64,000 bases of DNA from Bathymodiolus brooksi (lineage: Eukaryota > Mollusca > Bivalvia > Mytilida > Modiolidae), in assembly GCA_963680875.1 (NCBI GenBank), contig OY804575.1, forward strand, positions 103,409,505 to 103,473,504, read 5' to 3'. Position 1 is the first letter of the stretch. Every line of letters begins with the position of its first letter. This document shows positions 36,524 through 46,935 of this stretch, piece after piece. A model generated the notes under the pieces. The model ran no database searches. It was given only the letters and a program-made list of their open reading frames with translations, and had not been told where the DNA came from. The translations under genes were made by a program, and so were the position numbers.

Positions 36524-36648
36524 CGAAATAATTCATGGAAGCCAGAATGCGTTTTACGTTTTAATATGGGTTGGCGGATATTAGTAAATTTTATCCGCCA
36601 ACCCTTGTTAAAACTCAAAACACATTCTGGCTTCCATGATTTATTTCT
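36524..36648. repeat. Palindromic MITE-like hairpin
   Basis: The outer arms gaaataattcatggaagcca and tggcttccatgatttatttc are near-complementary. Inner arms gggttggcggat and atccgccaaccc are perfect. Stem about 50 bp with small interruptions. No ORF. Confidence 0.85.
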
Positions 36649-36716
36649 TAAATAAGAAATACAGCCAATACGGAAAATGACGGGGGGTTTTGCTAAGATA
36701 TTTGTGAGATCTATTA

Positions 36717-36763
36717 CCCCCCCCCCCAACACACACACACACCCACACACACACACACACAAC
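36717..36763. repeat. Poly-C run and (CA)n microsatellite
   Basis: A run of C is followed directly by two CA-repeat blocks with interrupting C. Confidence 0.9.
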
Positions 36764-37372
36764 AACTTCCTATAACAAAAGACTTTAAGCAACAGCTAAA
36801 TTAATTTTGAATGCAATGCATGCTAAATCAACATTGTGTAGCCTTGTTCTCCAAGTGCTCCATTATTAAAATGGAGTGCGATTTTTACAGAGAGGGAAAA
36901 AAAGTATTTTTTCGTATTTCTTGGACTTAATTTTCCAATTTTTATTATCAAGACTGAGACTTTATTAAGACATCTGATACACCGCGTTTTGTCAAATATA
37001 TGATCATGATATAAATATAATAAATATTGTTATTGATACAGCGTCATCATTGATAATTTTAGTGGAGTTTTTGTATGTATGTAGTATATGCAGGAAATAC
37101 ACAAAAAAACCGGAATGACATACTTATGTTATTGATCTTTAGCACAGACAGTAAAATATTGAAATATATGTGTAGGGATTCTGCAAGATTTTCAAATTTG
37201 TGTAGTACCCCTAAAGTCATATGTAAAGGTCTTTGAACAGGAAATCAAAATATTCAAATTTTAGAGTTGGGTCATTTGACGATACTGACATTTTGAGGGT
37301 ATTTCCACTTCTAATGACATTTTCTAGCAGCCTTCTCATAATAATTAAGTTCGTGCCTTCGGTGTAAAATAT

Positions 37373-38924
37373 ACTGGACAAAAAAAGTTAAGGATCATAT
37401 TTTTGAATTGCTTCCAAAAAAAATATGAATGCAATTTTGATCATTTGTTTTCTCCATATTTTCTTCCATATGTTTACAATACAGTAATGTTACCTGTAGG
37501 CTCGTGCATTTCATGGGTAAATGATTACACGAATGAATACTGATACAGGGTCAAAAACAAAGTGTTTCAACGTGTCTACAGAGTTGACTGTGATGTTTAT
37601 TGAAAGACATTTGTGAAGTTTTCGATAATTGTCGACATTCTACTGACATTCCACATGATGAGGCGTCAATTAACAGGTAATGAGGCAGCCCAAGCAGTAG
37701 GCATGCTCCAAGCTGGTCAAGTTCAAAGAGCTGTTGCTGGACATTTTAATGTCTCCCAAAGTGTCATCTCAAGGTTATGGAATCGATTCCAACACACTGG
37801 CAATGTTGCAGAGAGACCAAGGTCAGGTCGTCCGAGGAAAACGACGGTGCGCCAAGATCGCTATCTCTCCAATATGGCAAAGCGGCAGAGGTTCCAGAGT
37901 GCTGTTAGGCTCAATTCTGACTTTCGTACAGCTACAGGAATACGTGTGTCATCACAAACAGTCCGAAACAGATTGCATACAGCTAATCTACGTGCCTACC
38001 GACCAGCAGTTTGTCCCATATTGACATTGAGACACCGAACAGCGCGCTTGCAGTGGGCAAGAGACCATGTGAATTGGCAACTGCGTCACTGGACTCCTGT
38101 TCTTTTTACAGACGAGTCACGTTTCTGTGTAGACTTTCATGATGGACGCAGTTGTGTGTGGCGCATGCCAGGTGAACGTTATGCCGATTGCTGTGTAACT
38201 GAACACGATCGTTTCGGAGGAGGTTCTGTGATGGCTTGGGCTGGTATCAGTATCGACGGTAAAACTGACTTACACGTGATCGCTGGAAATCTTTCAGGTG
38301 TAAGATACAGAGATGAGATATTATACCCTATTGTGAGACCTTACGCGGGTGCTGTTGGTGACGGTTTCATTTTAATGGACGACAATGCTCGTCCTCTCAG
38401 AGCTCGTGTAGTGACTGATTACCTTGAGAATGAAACGATTGAGCGTATGGAGTGGCCAAGTTGTTCACCGGACATGAATTCGATTGAACATGCCTGGGAC
38501 ATGCTACAGAAGGCCGTTTCTACACGTCCGATACTCCCAAACAACCGACAGGAGCTTTCAGTCGCACTGATTGAAGAGTGGACAAGATTGCCACAACTCT
38601 GCTTCAGGAGACTTATCCGTAGCATGCAGAGACGTTGTCGCGCAGTAATTCGGGCTCGTGGTGGACATACTGCCTACTGAAGAGCTTCTCAGACTGTTTA
38701 ACGGACAAACTGTGAACGTTCCACCCTAACACGGTGTTGTTTTTCAGGGGTGTTTGACATTCGAAGCTGCTCCCACTTAATGCTTCAATGATTTTTGATA
38801 AACACAATGAAAATGGTTTTGTTTATTGTTATTGATTGTTGAATCATATTTATTTTGAAAATTATTGTTATTTGTTAAGAATAAAACAATCTATAAAATA
38901 TGATCCTTACCTTTTTTGTCCAGT
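37373..38924 (+). mobile_element. Tc1/mariner-type DNA transposon
   Basis: Terminal inverted repeats of about 30 bp: actggacaaaaaaagttaag at 37373 and, on the other strand, actggacaaaaaaggtaagg at 38924. They continue through gatcatatttt on both sides with single differences. TA dinucleotides occur just outside each end, as expected for this superfamily, though the outermost two or three bases differ between ends, so the exact border is uncertain. Total length of about 1.55 kb fits Tc1-like elements. It encloses one uninterrupted transposase ORF. Confidence 0.9.
37655..38680 (+). CDS. Tc1-like transposase, uninterrupted
   Basis: The transposase cuts and pastes its element through a DDE/D catalytic triad. 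The reading frame is open from 37613. I prefer the ATG pair at 37655/37658 (MMRRQLTGNE), which gives about 341 residues, the usual length for Tc1-like enzymes. N-terminal paired-like helix-turn-helix: AVAGHFNVSQSVISRLWNRF, then the GRPRKTT hinge. Catalytic motifs: LFTDESRF (first D), ILMDDNARP (second D), and SPDMNSIEHAWD with the final E. The segment after the second D reads NARPLRAR where relatives usually have NARPHRAR, a change beside the active site. No stop or frameshift is seen, so this copy is young or recently active. TGA stop at 38678-38680. The terminal repeats lie about 280 bp upstream and 245 bp downstream. Confidence 0.95.
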   Translation: MMRRQLTGNEAAQAVGMLQAGQVQRAVAGHFNVSQSVISRLWNRFQHTGNVAERPRSGRPRKTTVRQDRYLSNMAKRQRFQSAVRLNSDFRTATGIRVSSQTVRNRLHTANLRAYRPAVCPILTLRHRTARLQWARDHVNWQLRHWTPVLFTDESRFCVDFHDGRSCVWRMPGERYADCCVTEHDRFGGGSVMAWAGISIDGKTDLHVIAGNLSGVRYRDEILYPIVRPYAGAVGDGFILMDDNARPLRARVVTDYLENETIERMEWPSCSPDMNSIEHAWDMLQKAVSTRPILPNNRQELSVALIEEWTRLPQLCFRRLIRSMQRRCRAVIRARGGHTAY

Positions 38925-39027
38925 GTGTATATTGATATTGCATTTCTTATGTAAATTATACTGAAATGCTCATTGAATTAGATTCATTACTAATGATTTT
39001 ACCCCGTTTTGGCCATTGTGTTTCCGG

Positions 39028-39290
39028 GCAGTCGTGGTCGTGATCGTATGGTAGTTGGATTTACATCTACCTGTGCAATCAGTGCCTATCACAACTAACG
39101 TTGTGAGTTCGAATCCCGCTCATGGCGAGGTGTACTCGATACAACATTATGTGATAAAGTTTGTCAGTGACTTACGACAGGTTGGTGGGTTTCTCCGGAT
39201 ACACTGGTTTCTTCCACCAAGAAAACTGACCGCCAAGATATAGCTGAAATATTGTTGAAGGTGACGTTAAACACCATAGCCCTAACCCCT
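39028..39290 (+). repeat. tRNA-derived SINE, family B, full-length
   Basis: gggcagtcgtggtcgtgatc, tgtgagttcgaatcccgctc (box B), catggcgaggtgtactcgat, gataaagtttgtcagtgact, ccaagatatagctgaaatat and gtgacgttaaacaccat. This is the best reference for the family in the window. A 62-codon ORF inside is not a gene. Confidence 0.9.
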
Positions 39291-39550
39291 ATCCCTCTTT
39301 TCCCACCATCGCCTCCTGATTGTTGGGAAGGGTATAATATTATACTCCACCAGTTAGTTTTTAACTATAAAGTAAGCAATATTTTGACGTCTAATCCATG
39401 AAAGTGATGTGCACCTAAGAGAAGTAATGATCATCTGATAACATTAGATATTGTATATCCACTTGAATTCCTATCCTTTTTTTTTTAATTGTACAAGGAT
39501 ATATTTGTGTAATTTACAACAACCTGTTCAAAAGAAATAAGCATTGGTGC

Positions 39551-39785
39551 CAATCTAATTAAAATTAGATTGGCATTGGAAGCACCGACTACAAAACAAC
39601 CGGTAGAAAATAGGGAGCAATTCCGGAGATCTAATTATAATTAGATTGGCATTGGTGTATGAATGTATTTTTTTTCTAAAATAGAATTGCTTGATCAAGT
39701 GATATAGTTTTGGCTACCATCCAAGTTTGTTATGTTTAACGCCATAATACTGCTAAAATTGACGTTAAACATCAATCAATCAACC
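39551..39785. repeat. Two related short palindromes and a SINE-like tail
   Basis: ccaatctaattaaaattaga (to ttgg) at about 39551 is a perfect palindrome. A variant with ctaattataattag lies at about 39630; both are followed by ttggcattgg. At 39745-39785, ttgacgttaaacatcaatca is a third type of gttaaac tail with ATCA repeats. Confidence 0.65.
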
Positions 39786-40167
39786 AAGATATTATGCTAA
39801 ACACTTCAGCTTATAATTTCGGCTCAAACCTTCGTGAACCATGCACAGTAAAGAGAAACCCGCCACATTTGTGAACCAGTTCCAAGCCAGGACCTGGATT
39901 TTTAACGTCACATATCGTGGTCTTTTTGTGTTCAGTGAAAAGGTGAGAAGTAATTGTTAGCTTTGTTGATATTGATTGAATTTTGTACCATCAACATTCT
40001 TTTCATAATCATGTACATGCTTAAAAGTAGATAGACTATATACAGAAATTCATCAACGTGAAGTATTATTCATGAAAGGTGTAACCACACAAAAACATGT
40101 TTGACACTTTAGGCTTTACCTATAATGTATACACATATATACATTACCGGTATATTATATATTACAG

Positions 40168-40523
40168 GACTGATTGAGTGATTGCTGTTTAACGCAATGT
40201 GTGCTATTTTGTGGCTATATTATGGCGAGAACAATTTACATTTGATCAGATGATGGTGATATCCGTTTTGTACTATAGACCAATATGCTTTGTTGGATAT
40301 TTGTCAGTGCTTGCTCACTGCAACAACAGTCAGCGTGTAGACATGTGGTCCCACTCGAAAACATTATCCTGAATTCGAGCAAACCAATCTTTGTTCTTAC
40401 TCCTTGTAATGCTGCGTGCATCCCCTTACAATTTTATATTCTTTGATTCCACCCGACCATGGCTCGAACCCACTGTTTACCGCACTCCAGACGACAAGCT
40501 TGCACGCTAAACACCGATGCGGT
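40168..40523 (-). repeat. tRNA-derived SINE, family A
   Basis: Reverse orientation from gctgtttaacgcaatgtgtg through tatattatggcgagaaca, gtgcttgctcactgcaacaa, tgttcttactccttgtaatg, gaccatggctcgaacccac (box B) to tgcacgctaaacaccgatgc. The complete order of blocks is present. Confidence 0.85.
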
Positions 40524-42600
40524 ATATATTGCAGGAAAGAAAGAATAAATATATTCATATAAGATAATTATCAATAGATTAATTAAAATGATATTTTTTG
40601 CAATTTATTCAAAGTGCGTGTTGTGTAATTCAGGAAACTATTTTTTCAGTTATAGAAGTGTATCTCGACAGATAGTCAAATTACTGGGGCCGATAAGTTA
40701 AAAGTCTTTCCTTTCCATCATTTCCAAATTACAATTAATGCATCAAATAATTGGTTATCTTCATGATAAAAATGTTAATATCGTGACGTTTCCGAGATCT
40801 CATCCACGTTTTTTTTTCAATCTGAAAATTGACCCTTTTAAACATTCATGAGATTGTTTTAGTAATCAATCAATAACGGTGCATCAAAGGGCGACAACGT
40901 GTGCAGCGCCTCGGTATTAACCAACAATGTCAACCAAACTTGATTAAATAAAAACTTACGATTGATGATAAGAATCCCAATCGATAAAACGCATAGAAGA
41001 TGACTTTGTCAAGATGGCTGATAGTCTTATTAACAAAAGGGCGCCATGATATTAAATCATATTCAGTCATCCATTGCATAATAATACTTCATTTTGTATC
41101 AGTTTTCTGATTTAATCAGCATAATTATCAGTAATGATATTTGAAAGCTGCAAAATGGCTACTGTGACATAAATATGTAAACAAGTTCTTTCATCATTGA
41201 CACAAGATGAAGATATCAGATGTTTAATGTGATCTTTATTGACTTTCGGGAGCGATATGGGTGGTTTATTTAAGTACAAAATGTTTAGTTTGTCATCAGT
41301 AAGCGTGTTTTAATTACATAATAATCCAGCAATCTTGAAACTTGAAAAAAAGAACAAGTTTCAAAATAAAACATCTTTTTGTTCTTTTCACAATTTTTTA
41401 AACATTCAAATTTACCCGATAGAAAATAAAGTTATTCTTAGCAAAGGTGAATGTATAAGTCATTGTGAAAAAAAGCAAATATACCTTCAATTTAACTTTT
41501 TAAGGACGAATAAAAATGAATCAAGCCAGAAAATATTGTCCAATGAAGTGCACGTGACGATACGGGCTCGCAAACAACAATTATACACACACACACACAC
41601 AACAAAATAAAACAAAGGATCGGAATCGCACATACAAACCCTAAAACGGCAAATGTATCACCCCAGGAAAAGTGTAAATGGTACATGATGTCGGGTACAA
41701 TGTTGACAGTATTTGTAAGATTTTTTTGACACATGAATCATTTCCGAGAAAGGATTTATATATAATATATTGAAATCATAATTATGTCCAAATGTTGTGC
41801 TTATAGACCAGAATATTAAATATAACGTTAACATACATACTAGGAAAAGTATCCCACTCATGTTAATTGAAGATACAATTGTGACTGCTCCGTTACGAAC
41901 AGTCCAAGAGCAATATTCACTTACTTCGAAACAGGGGCAAAATCGACACCTCTATGACTATGTATACAGTGGCAGGAATAAACAGCTTTACGGGCCCAAA
42001 CATTCCCTCTTAGTTAAGGAATGCACGTATTTTCTACATGTAAGTAAAATGATGACTGAGGTAAGCAACAGAAGCGCTATTGTAATGGACACTGTGCCGA
42101 TCTTGCTCTTTATACATGATACATTTTTTCGCAAGTGCACAATTTGATGTTTCTTATGAGTAATTATAGAATAGTTTTATTAAATCAATCAAGTGAAGGA
42201 TGCAAAGGGGATTTCTTTCAAAAACAGACTTAAAGGGCATATGAATTGGCGAAAGGTAAGAAATGTTAACGTAATTTGAATGGATTAAAGTATTTAGCTA
42301 GTCAAAATGACTCGTTTACGCATGGGAAAGTCTGTACACAGATGGGAAGTGGCCAACCCAACAGATGTACGACTTCGGATTTTCACGCCGTTTTGCTTTG
42401 GTTCGTGTATGATACCTCGGCAGTTCGGAGGCCTACACTAACAATTGGGTTCTCTTTGAAAAGGAAAATTGCTTGACTTTCGACTGGTGAAAACATTTTT
42501 TGAAAATATTAAGGCGTTCTGAAGTTACGATCAATTTAACACTACGACTTAAAAAAAATGGAAGCAAGTGAGTTCGCCCCCTTGTAGTATTATATAGTAG
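40524..42600. other. Gene-free stretch with (CA)n
   Basis: No gene supported. A (CA)n microsatellite is at about 41585-41602. ORFs of 91 and 116 codons at 41335-41610 and 41797-42147 have no recognisable motifs or splice context. Confidence 0.4.
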
Positions 42601-42609
42601 TTTTTTTTT

Positions 42610-42757
42610 GGGGGGGGGGGGGGTTTCGGACGCACCTAGCCCCTGTGCACTTAAGGTGAACATCATAATTGTTCACCCGCCTGCACTTAAGGTGAACATC
42701 ATAATTGTTCACCCCAAGGGTAGGGTGAACAATTATGATGTTCACCTTAAGTGCAGG
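42610..42757. repeat. Poly-G run, 38-bp direct repeat and perfect hairpin
   Basis: A 14-base G run (42610-42623) precedes two direct copies of gcacttaaggtgaacatcat plus aattgttcaccc. The second copy pairs perfectly with its reverse complement across an 8-nt loop: stem about 35 bp, 42680-42757. Confidence 0.9.
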
Positions 42758-42951
42758 CATTAATTGTTTTATTATACTGAAACTCTATTTTTTTGCATCA
42801 GTCTTATTTCGTTTGATAAATGCGAACATTTCTGTAAATGAACAGCCAGAATTGTTCCACTGGGCACACCGGCGGTGGCCATTTTATACATACTTACGTC
42901 ACGTACACGTTTTAGATCATGGTCATTTTACAGATATCGTAACAATCTCCC

Positions 42952-43271
42952 AATCGTAACTACTCGGCCATTCTCGCTACCCTGCAAATAACCTCGTATG
43001 CATTAGGCATATAAATCGCACTACTTTTCACATGTCAGTTACATGAAAGTTTGATAAAGTTATATTTTAAACAATTTTCTATATTTCAATTAAAGTTTTA
43101 ATTAGTTTTGCATGATTAGATTTTACTTAGTATGTCTTCCATATTGGATTTTCGTGGACTATATTTTTGTGCGGCTTAACTTAACTTCCGGCAAACACTT
43201 TAAGAAGAATTTCTACTATGTACGTACGAGGTTATTTGCAGGGTAGCGAGAATGGCCGAGTAGTTACGATT
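42952..43271. repeat. 47-bp perfect inverted repeat around a 226-bp spacer
   Basis: aatcgtaactactcggccat... at 42952-42998 and its exact reverse complement at 43225-43271 (ending ...gagtagttacgatt). The spacer has no ORF. The form fits a small foldback DNA element. Confidence 0.9.
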
Positions 43272-43274
43272 AAA

Positions 43275-43406
43275 CAATCTCCCATACAGAGTTGTCGGTC
43301 CAGCCTGCAAGGACCGACAACTCTGTATGGGAGATTGATATCGTAAGCGCTTTGGCGATCTAGATCACTGTTCCCCCGGTCATCAGTAAAAAAAACTGAT
43401 GACCGG
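43275..43406. repeat. Two further perfect hairpins
   Basis: 43275-43337: 27-bp perfect stem (caatctcccatacagagttg and so on) with a 9-nt loop. 43376-43406: 12-bp stem ccggtcatcagt / actgatgaccgg around a 7-A loop. The motif caatctccca also appears at 42943, just outside the 47-bp inverted repeat. Confidence 0.9.
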
Positions 43407-43721
43407 TGAAATAGAGAAAACATGGATTTTAGGATTTATTAGTTAAAATATTACACTTGATTTTCTATTGAAAAAAGATACTGAAGTATAATAATATATA
43501 TTAACGAGAGGGCAAACGAAATACCAACAGCGACCTAAGGCTATTTGCTCAGAATGAGCATCTAAATTTGTGTAAGTTGTGTTTTGACTTTTCGTGTAGT
43601 TTTAGCATCTGAGAGTTACTTAATCTATTTATTTTGCTTTACAACCTATTAACATTGAGACAGCTATAACTGTATGATTTACCAAAACAATTGCATAGTG
43701 TTGTTTCTTCTTATGTTGTAA

Positions 43722-44100
43722 ACCGCATCGGGGGTGTAATGGTTAGCGTGCTCACGTCGAGTGCGGTAGATCGTGGGTTCAAGCCCTAATCGGGTCAAAC
43801 CAAAGACTATAAAAATTGGTATTTGTTGCTTCTCCGCTAGGCACGCAACACTAAGAAGAAAGAGCAAGGACTGGTTGGCTCAAAATCAGGATAATGTGTC
43901 AGAGTGGGGCGATATGTCTATCCGAGGACTGTTGTTTCAGTGAGCTACCACTATAAAAATCCAACTAAGCGTGTTGGTCTAGTTCAAAGCGGACATCATC
44001 ATCATCTCATTGAAAATTAACTTGTTCTCGCCATGATATAGCTGAAAAATTTCTGAGTTAGCGTTAAACAACAATCACTTACTCCCTCCAGTAGATATTA
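43722..44100 (+). repeat. tRNA-derived SINE, family A, full-length
   Basis: accgcatcgggggtgtaatg, gttagcgtgctcacgtcgag (box A region), gatcgtgggttcaagcccta (box B region), ggtatttgttgcttctccgc, aatcaggataatgtgtcaga, gttgtttcagtgagctacca, cttgttctcgccatgatata, and gttagcgttaaacaacaatc with its tail. Best reference for family A here. Confidence 0.92.
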
Positions 44101-44435
44101 CTCAATTGTTTCCCTTGTTTTGTGATGCCTGGTGTGATCGTATTTAGTTATGCTATTTTGTGTCTTAAATGTGTTTTAAAAAGCTAGAATTTAAGATATT
44201 CTTAATACTAGTATTTACTTGTAAGAGATGGTATTAATTTCACATTTCTTTTTGATGATCTGTTGTGTACAGCTTGATAAAAGCTGACCAAGTGAAGTAA
44301 CCTGGTCTCGCCCATCGTCATGTCCCTTGTTTTCATAACCAGCAATTATAATTGTAATATCGCCTTTAATATGACGTGTTTCTGCATCTGTCAAGAAATG
44401 CCTTCATCAAAAGAAGCTAGACGTGTAATATTTAA

Positions 44436-44750
44436 GAAGAGTTTGAAGATACCAAAGGGTAATCAGAAGCTGTAAATCGAAGAAGGGTATATAGACCACA
44501 ATGGCCAAAAGGACAAACAACGATCTACAAAACATACACATAAAACTAAAGATCGAGTAACACGAACCCAATAAAAAGCGGGTGTGAACTCAGGTGCTCC
44601 GGAAGGGTGATCGGTTCCTGTCATGATAATCTAGTTGCAAACCCGGTGATAAGGGTCATAAATGAGGAAAGGACCGGGAAGTGTTTACGACAAGTAGAAC
44701 ATATCCGTGATCATTTGTGACACAGATATTCTGGATATTATCAAATGTGT
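44436..44750 (+). repeat. Family C repeat
   Basis: gaagataccaaagggtaatc, gaccacaatggccaaaagga, aaactaaagatcgagtaaca, ctcaggtgctccggaagggt, and aacatatccgtgatcatttg in order. No internal array. Confidence 0.88.
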
Positions 44751-44847
44751 TTAACAATTCCAGTCATTATAACACCATCTGGCTTTATACTGGTACTCTT
44801 TATTTCTCCGGAGAGGACGTTCTAAGTTGATGGTTGATAGTTTTTGG

Positions 44848-44970
44848 TTTATGGTGTTTAACGCCAATTCCAACAGTATTTCAGCTATATCGTGGCGGTC
44901 AGTTTTATTGGTGTAGGAAACCAGAGTATCCGGAGAAAACCACCGACCTGTCGCAGGTCACTGACAAACA
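44848..44970 (-). repeat. tRNA-derived SINE, family B, 3' half
   Basis: Reverse orientation: atggtgtttaacgccaattc, tttcagctatatcgtggcgg, cagttttattggtgtaggaa, gagaaaaccaccgacctgtc. The tRNA-like head is absent. Confidence 0.85.
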
Positions 44971-45142
44971 GTTGAAGTTGAAGTTGTTGTATCCATTTGT
45001 TGTAATCTATTTATATCTGCCTGTGCATCACTTCTTGTGAAAATAAATTCACCGGAAATCTTACAAATCAAATCTGGCGATATTTGACTGACAAATGCCT
45101 ACCGTTTGCAAATAAAACTGCACGGTTTTGTATGAAAAGATT

Positions 45143-45480
45143 GAAGATACCAAAAGGGTAATCAGAAGGCGTAAATCGAAGCAGGACAGACAATACAATG
45201 ACCAAAAGAAAAAAAAGGACGAACAATGATCTACAGAATATTGCACAGAAAAACATAAGATCGAGAACACGAACCCCCACCAAAAATCGGGTAGAATTCA
45301 GGAGCTCCGGAATGGTAAGTAGTTCTTGCTCCACTGGTGGCATCCGTCGTGTTATTATTATTCTTGTTTCAAATGAGGAAAGAACCGGGTTGTGATTATA
45401 GCAAACTGAACATATCTGTGATCGTTTGTGACACAGATACTCCGTACCGGTCAACCAAGTGATGGTGGTGACCGCAAAAC
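45143..45480 (+). repeat. Family C repeat
   Basis: gaagataccaaaagggtaat, gacagacaatacaatgacca, aaaacataagatcgagaaca, aattcaggagctccggaatg, cttgctccactggtggcatc and tttgtgacacagatactccg. Sequence to about 45.6 kb may belong to the same element. ORFs on both strands here are repeat sequence. Confidence 0.85.
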
Positions 45481-45859
45481 TTTCGAAGTGATGACTTCAA
45501 CCTAACCACTCGAAACCCTTCGCTCAGTACCGGTATCTTCCTTGTTATCAGCAACCCTCTATCAACTTTTTGGAATCAGAGTGTTCTAAAAGCTTCTGAG
45601 AATACGATGTCATCCTTTGGCGTAATACGATCTCAGTCCGCGAAGAATCTAGATTCATTTCGTGACATTTCTTTTAAAGACCAGTGATTTATGAATTAAT
45701 GTGAGGTGACGTCTTCTCTCCGAAAATGTACCTGTCGTAATCACGAAATTATTGATCGATGCAAAGTGTTCCTATCATAAATGACCGAAGATATGTTTCA
45801 TTTGTATATTACTTATCTCAATCATATTATTTATTGTGACTTTACTAGATTTTGATTTC

Positions 45860-46030
45860 TAGGTAGCACGAGGGGTGCTACCAGTGGAGCAGGAATTGCT
45901 AACCCTTCCGGATCATATGGTTTTTGTTTATTGTTCTTGTTTCTCTAGTTTATGTCAATATGTGTTCAATATTTGTGAATTGTTTGGGGTTTTTTTCGTG
46001 TCTTTTAGTCTTTTTCTTGTGGTTTTATAG
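45860..46030 (-). repeat. Family C repeat, middle part
   Basis: gggtgctaccagtggagcag, gaattgctaacccttccgga and a diverged ttgttcttgtttctctag read as the reverse complement of the family C middle. Confidence 0.6.
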
Positions 46031-46411
46031 TACATGTATTCTATTGATCGGTGGTTTAGTCACGTCATCTGATTTCACTAACAGTGCAGAGCCATTATTG
46101 ACAAACTACAAACCAAATACTGTTATGGTGGTTATCTCAATGACTCAAGAAAATGGTGAACTTCAGTATCATATGTGTTTGCCATTGCGAGAATAAATCG
46201 GGGTGGAGGATCACAACACAGTTGGAACAGTTTAAAAAAAATTAATCGACAAATCACATTCAAATTACTCTTGTTCAACACAATCTTAAATTATATAGTC
46301 TGGTGTATGTCTTTGTCAAATTGGTTTCGAGGACTGCATAAATTAATTCTGACTTCATCTTCGCTTGGGGCCCCTCTTATTCCATTTCGTCTAAATAATA
46401 AATATATGTGT

Positions 46412-46508
46412 TAATGTATATTCGGTAAAAAGCTCCTTAGAGCTTATGTTGTACTGTTTTATTATGTGCCGAATCAAAATAAAGTTTTCTTATCTGATCT
46501 TATCTTAT
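46412..46508 (+). mobile_element. LINE 3' end (same tail as the 53.9 kb LINE)
   Basis: aatgtatattcggtaaaaag, gcttatgttgtactgtttta and tgccgaatcaaaataaagtt lead to a (TTATC)-type repetitive tail. The same sequence occurs at 53921-54012, after LINE C-terminal coding sequence. The copy is severely 5'-truncated; sequence immediately upstream may include more 3' end. Confidence 0.75.
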
Positions 46509-46834
46509 ATTTATTCAACATATTATACCTTCCTAGCTAGTAGTCAGTTAACTACGAGCATTCATTGATCCTGCTATTGTACTGCACATGTTTATGTTGT
46601 CATTCATTTTTGTGATAGTATGGTCTTTTTGAGTGGAACCGAATCTGTGCATGTATCTTTTTTTTTATTATGTATTGCGGTTGGAAATCCAGTTATCAAG
46701 AAGGGAGTGTAGGGATCTCTAAAGTCAGTATCATTGTTGCACAGTGCTAGTTGCGCATTGTACGAATAAAAACTAGTTGATCTCAACATGTACAATAGTT
46801 TTGGTTCTTTATTGTTATAATTAATCAAAACGCT

Positions 46835-46935
46835 GTGTATGGTATTTGGTTATATTCAAATATGAGCCATTCTTGCTAAAATAAAAAAGAATGAATCTTA
46901 CGGGAGTGTCAACAGTCATGGGCTTTGGGCATGCG
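46835..46935. repeat. Two-part repeat, rearranged relative to 55200-55310
   Basis: ggtatttggttatattcaaa with tatgagccattcttgc is followed by aagaatgaatctta and gtcatgggctttgggcatgc. At 55.2 kb the first part is in the same orientation but the second is inverted and placed before it. Confidence 0.65.

Noticed and set aside
41797..42147. 116-codon + strand ORF
   Set aside because: No recognisable domain and no splice or promoter context.
45068..45454. 128-codon - strand ORF
   Set aside because: It lies wholly within a family C repeat.
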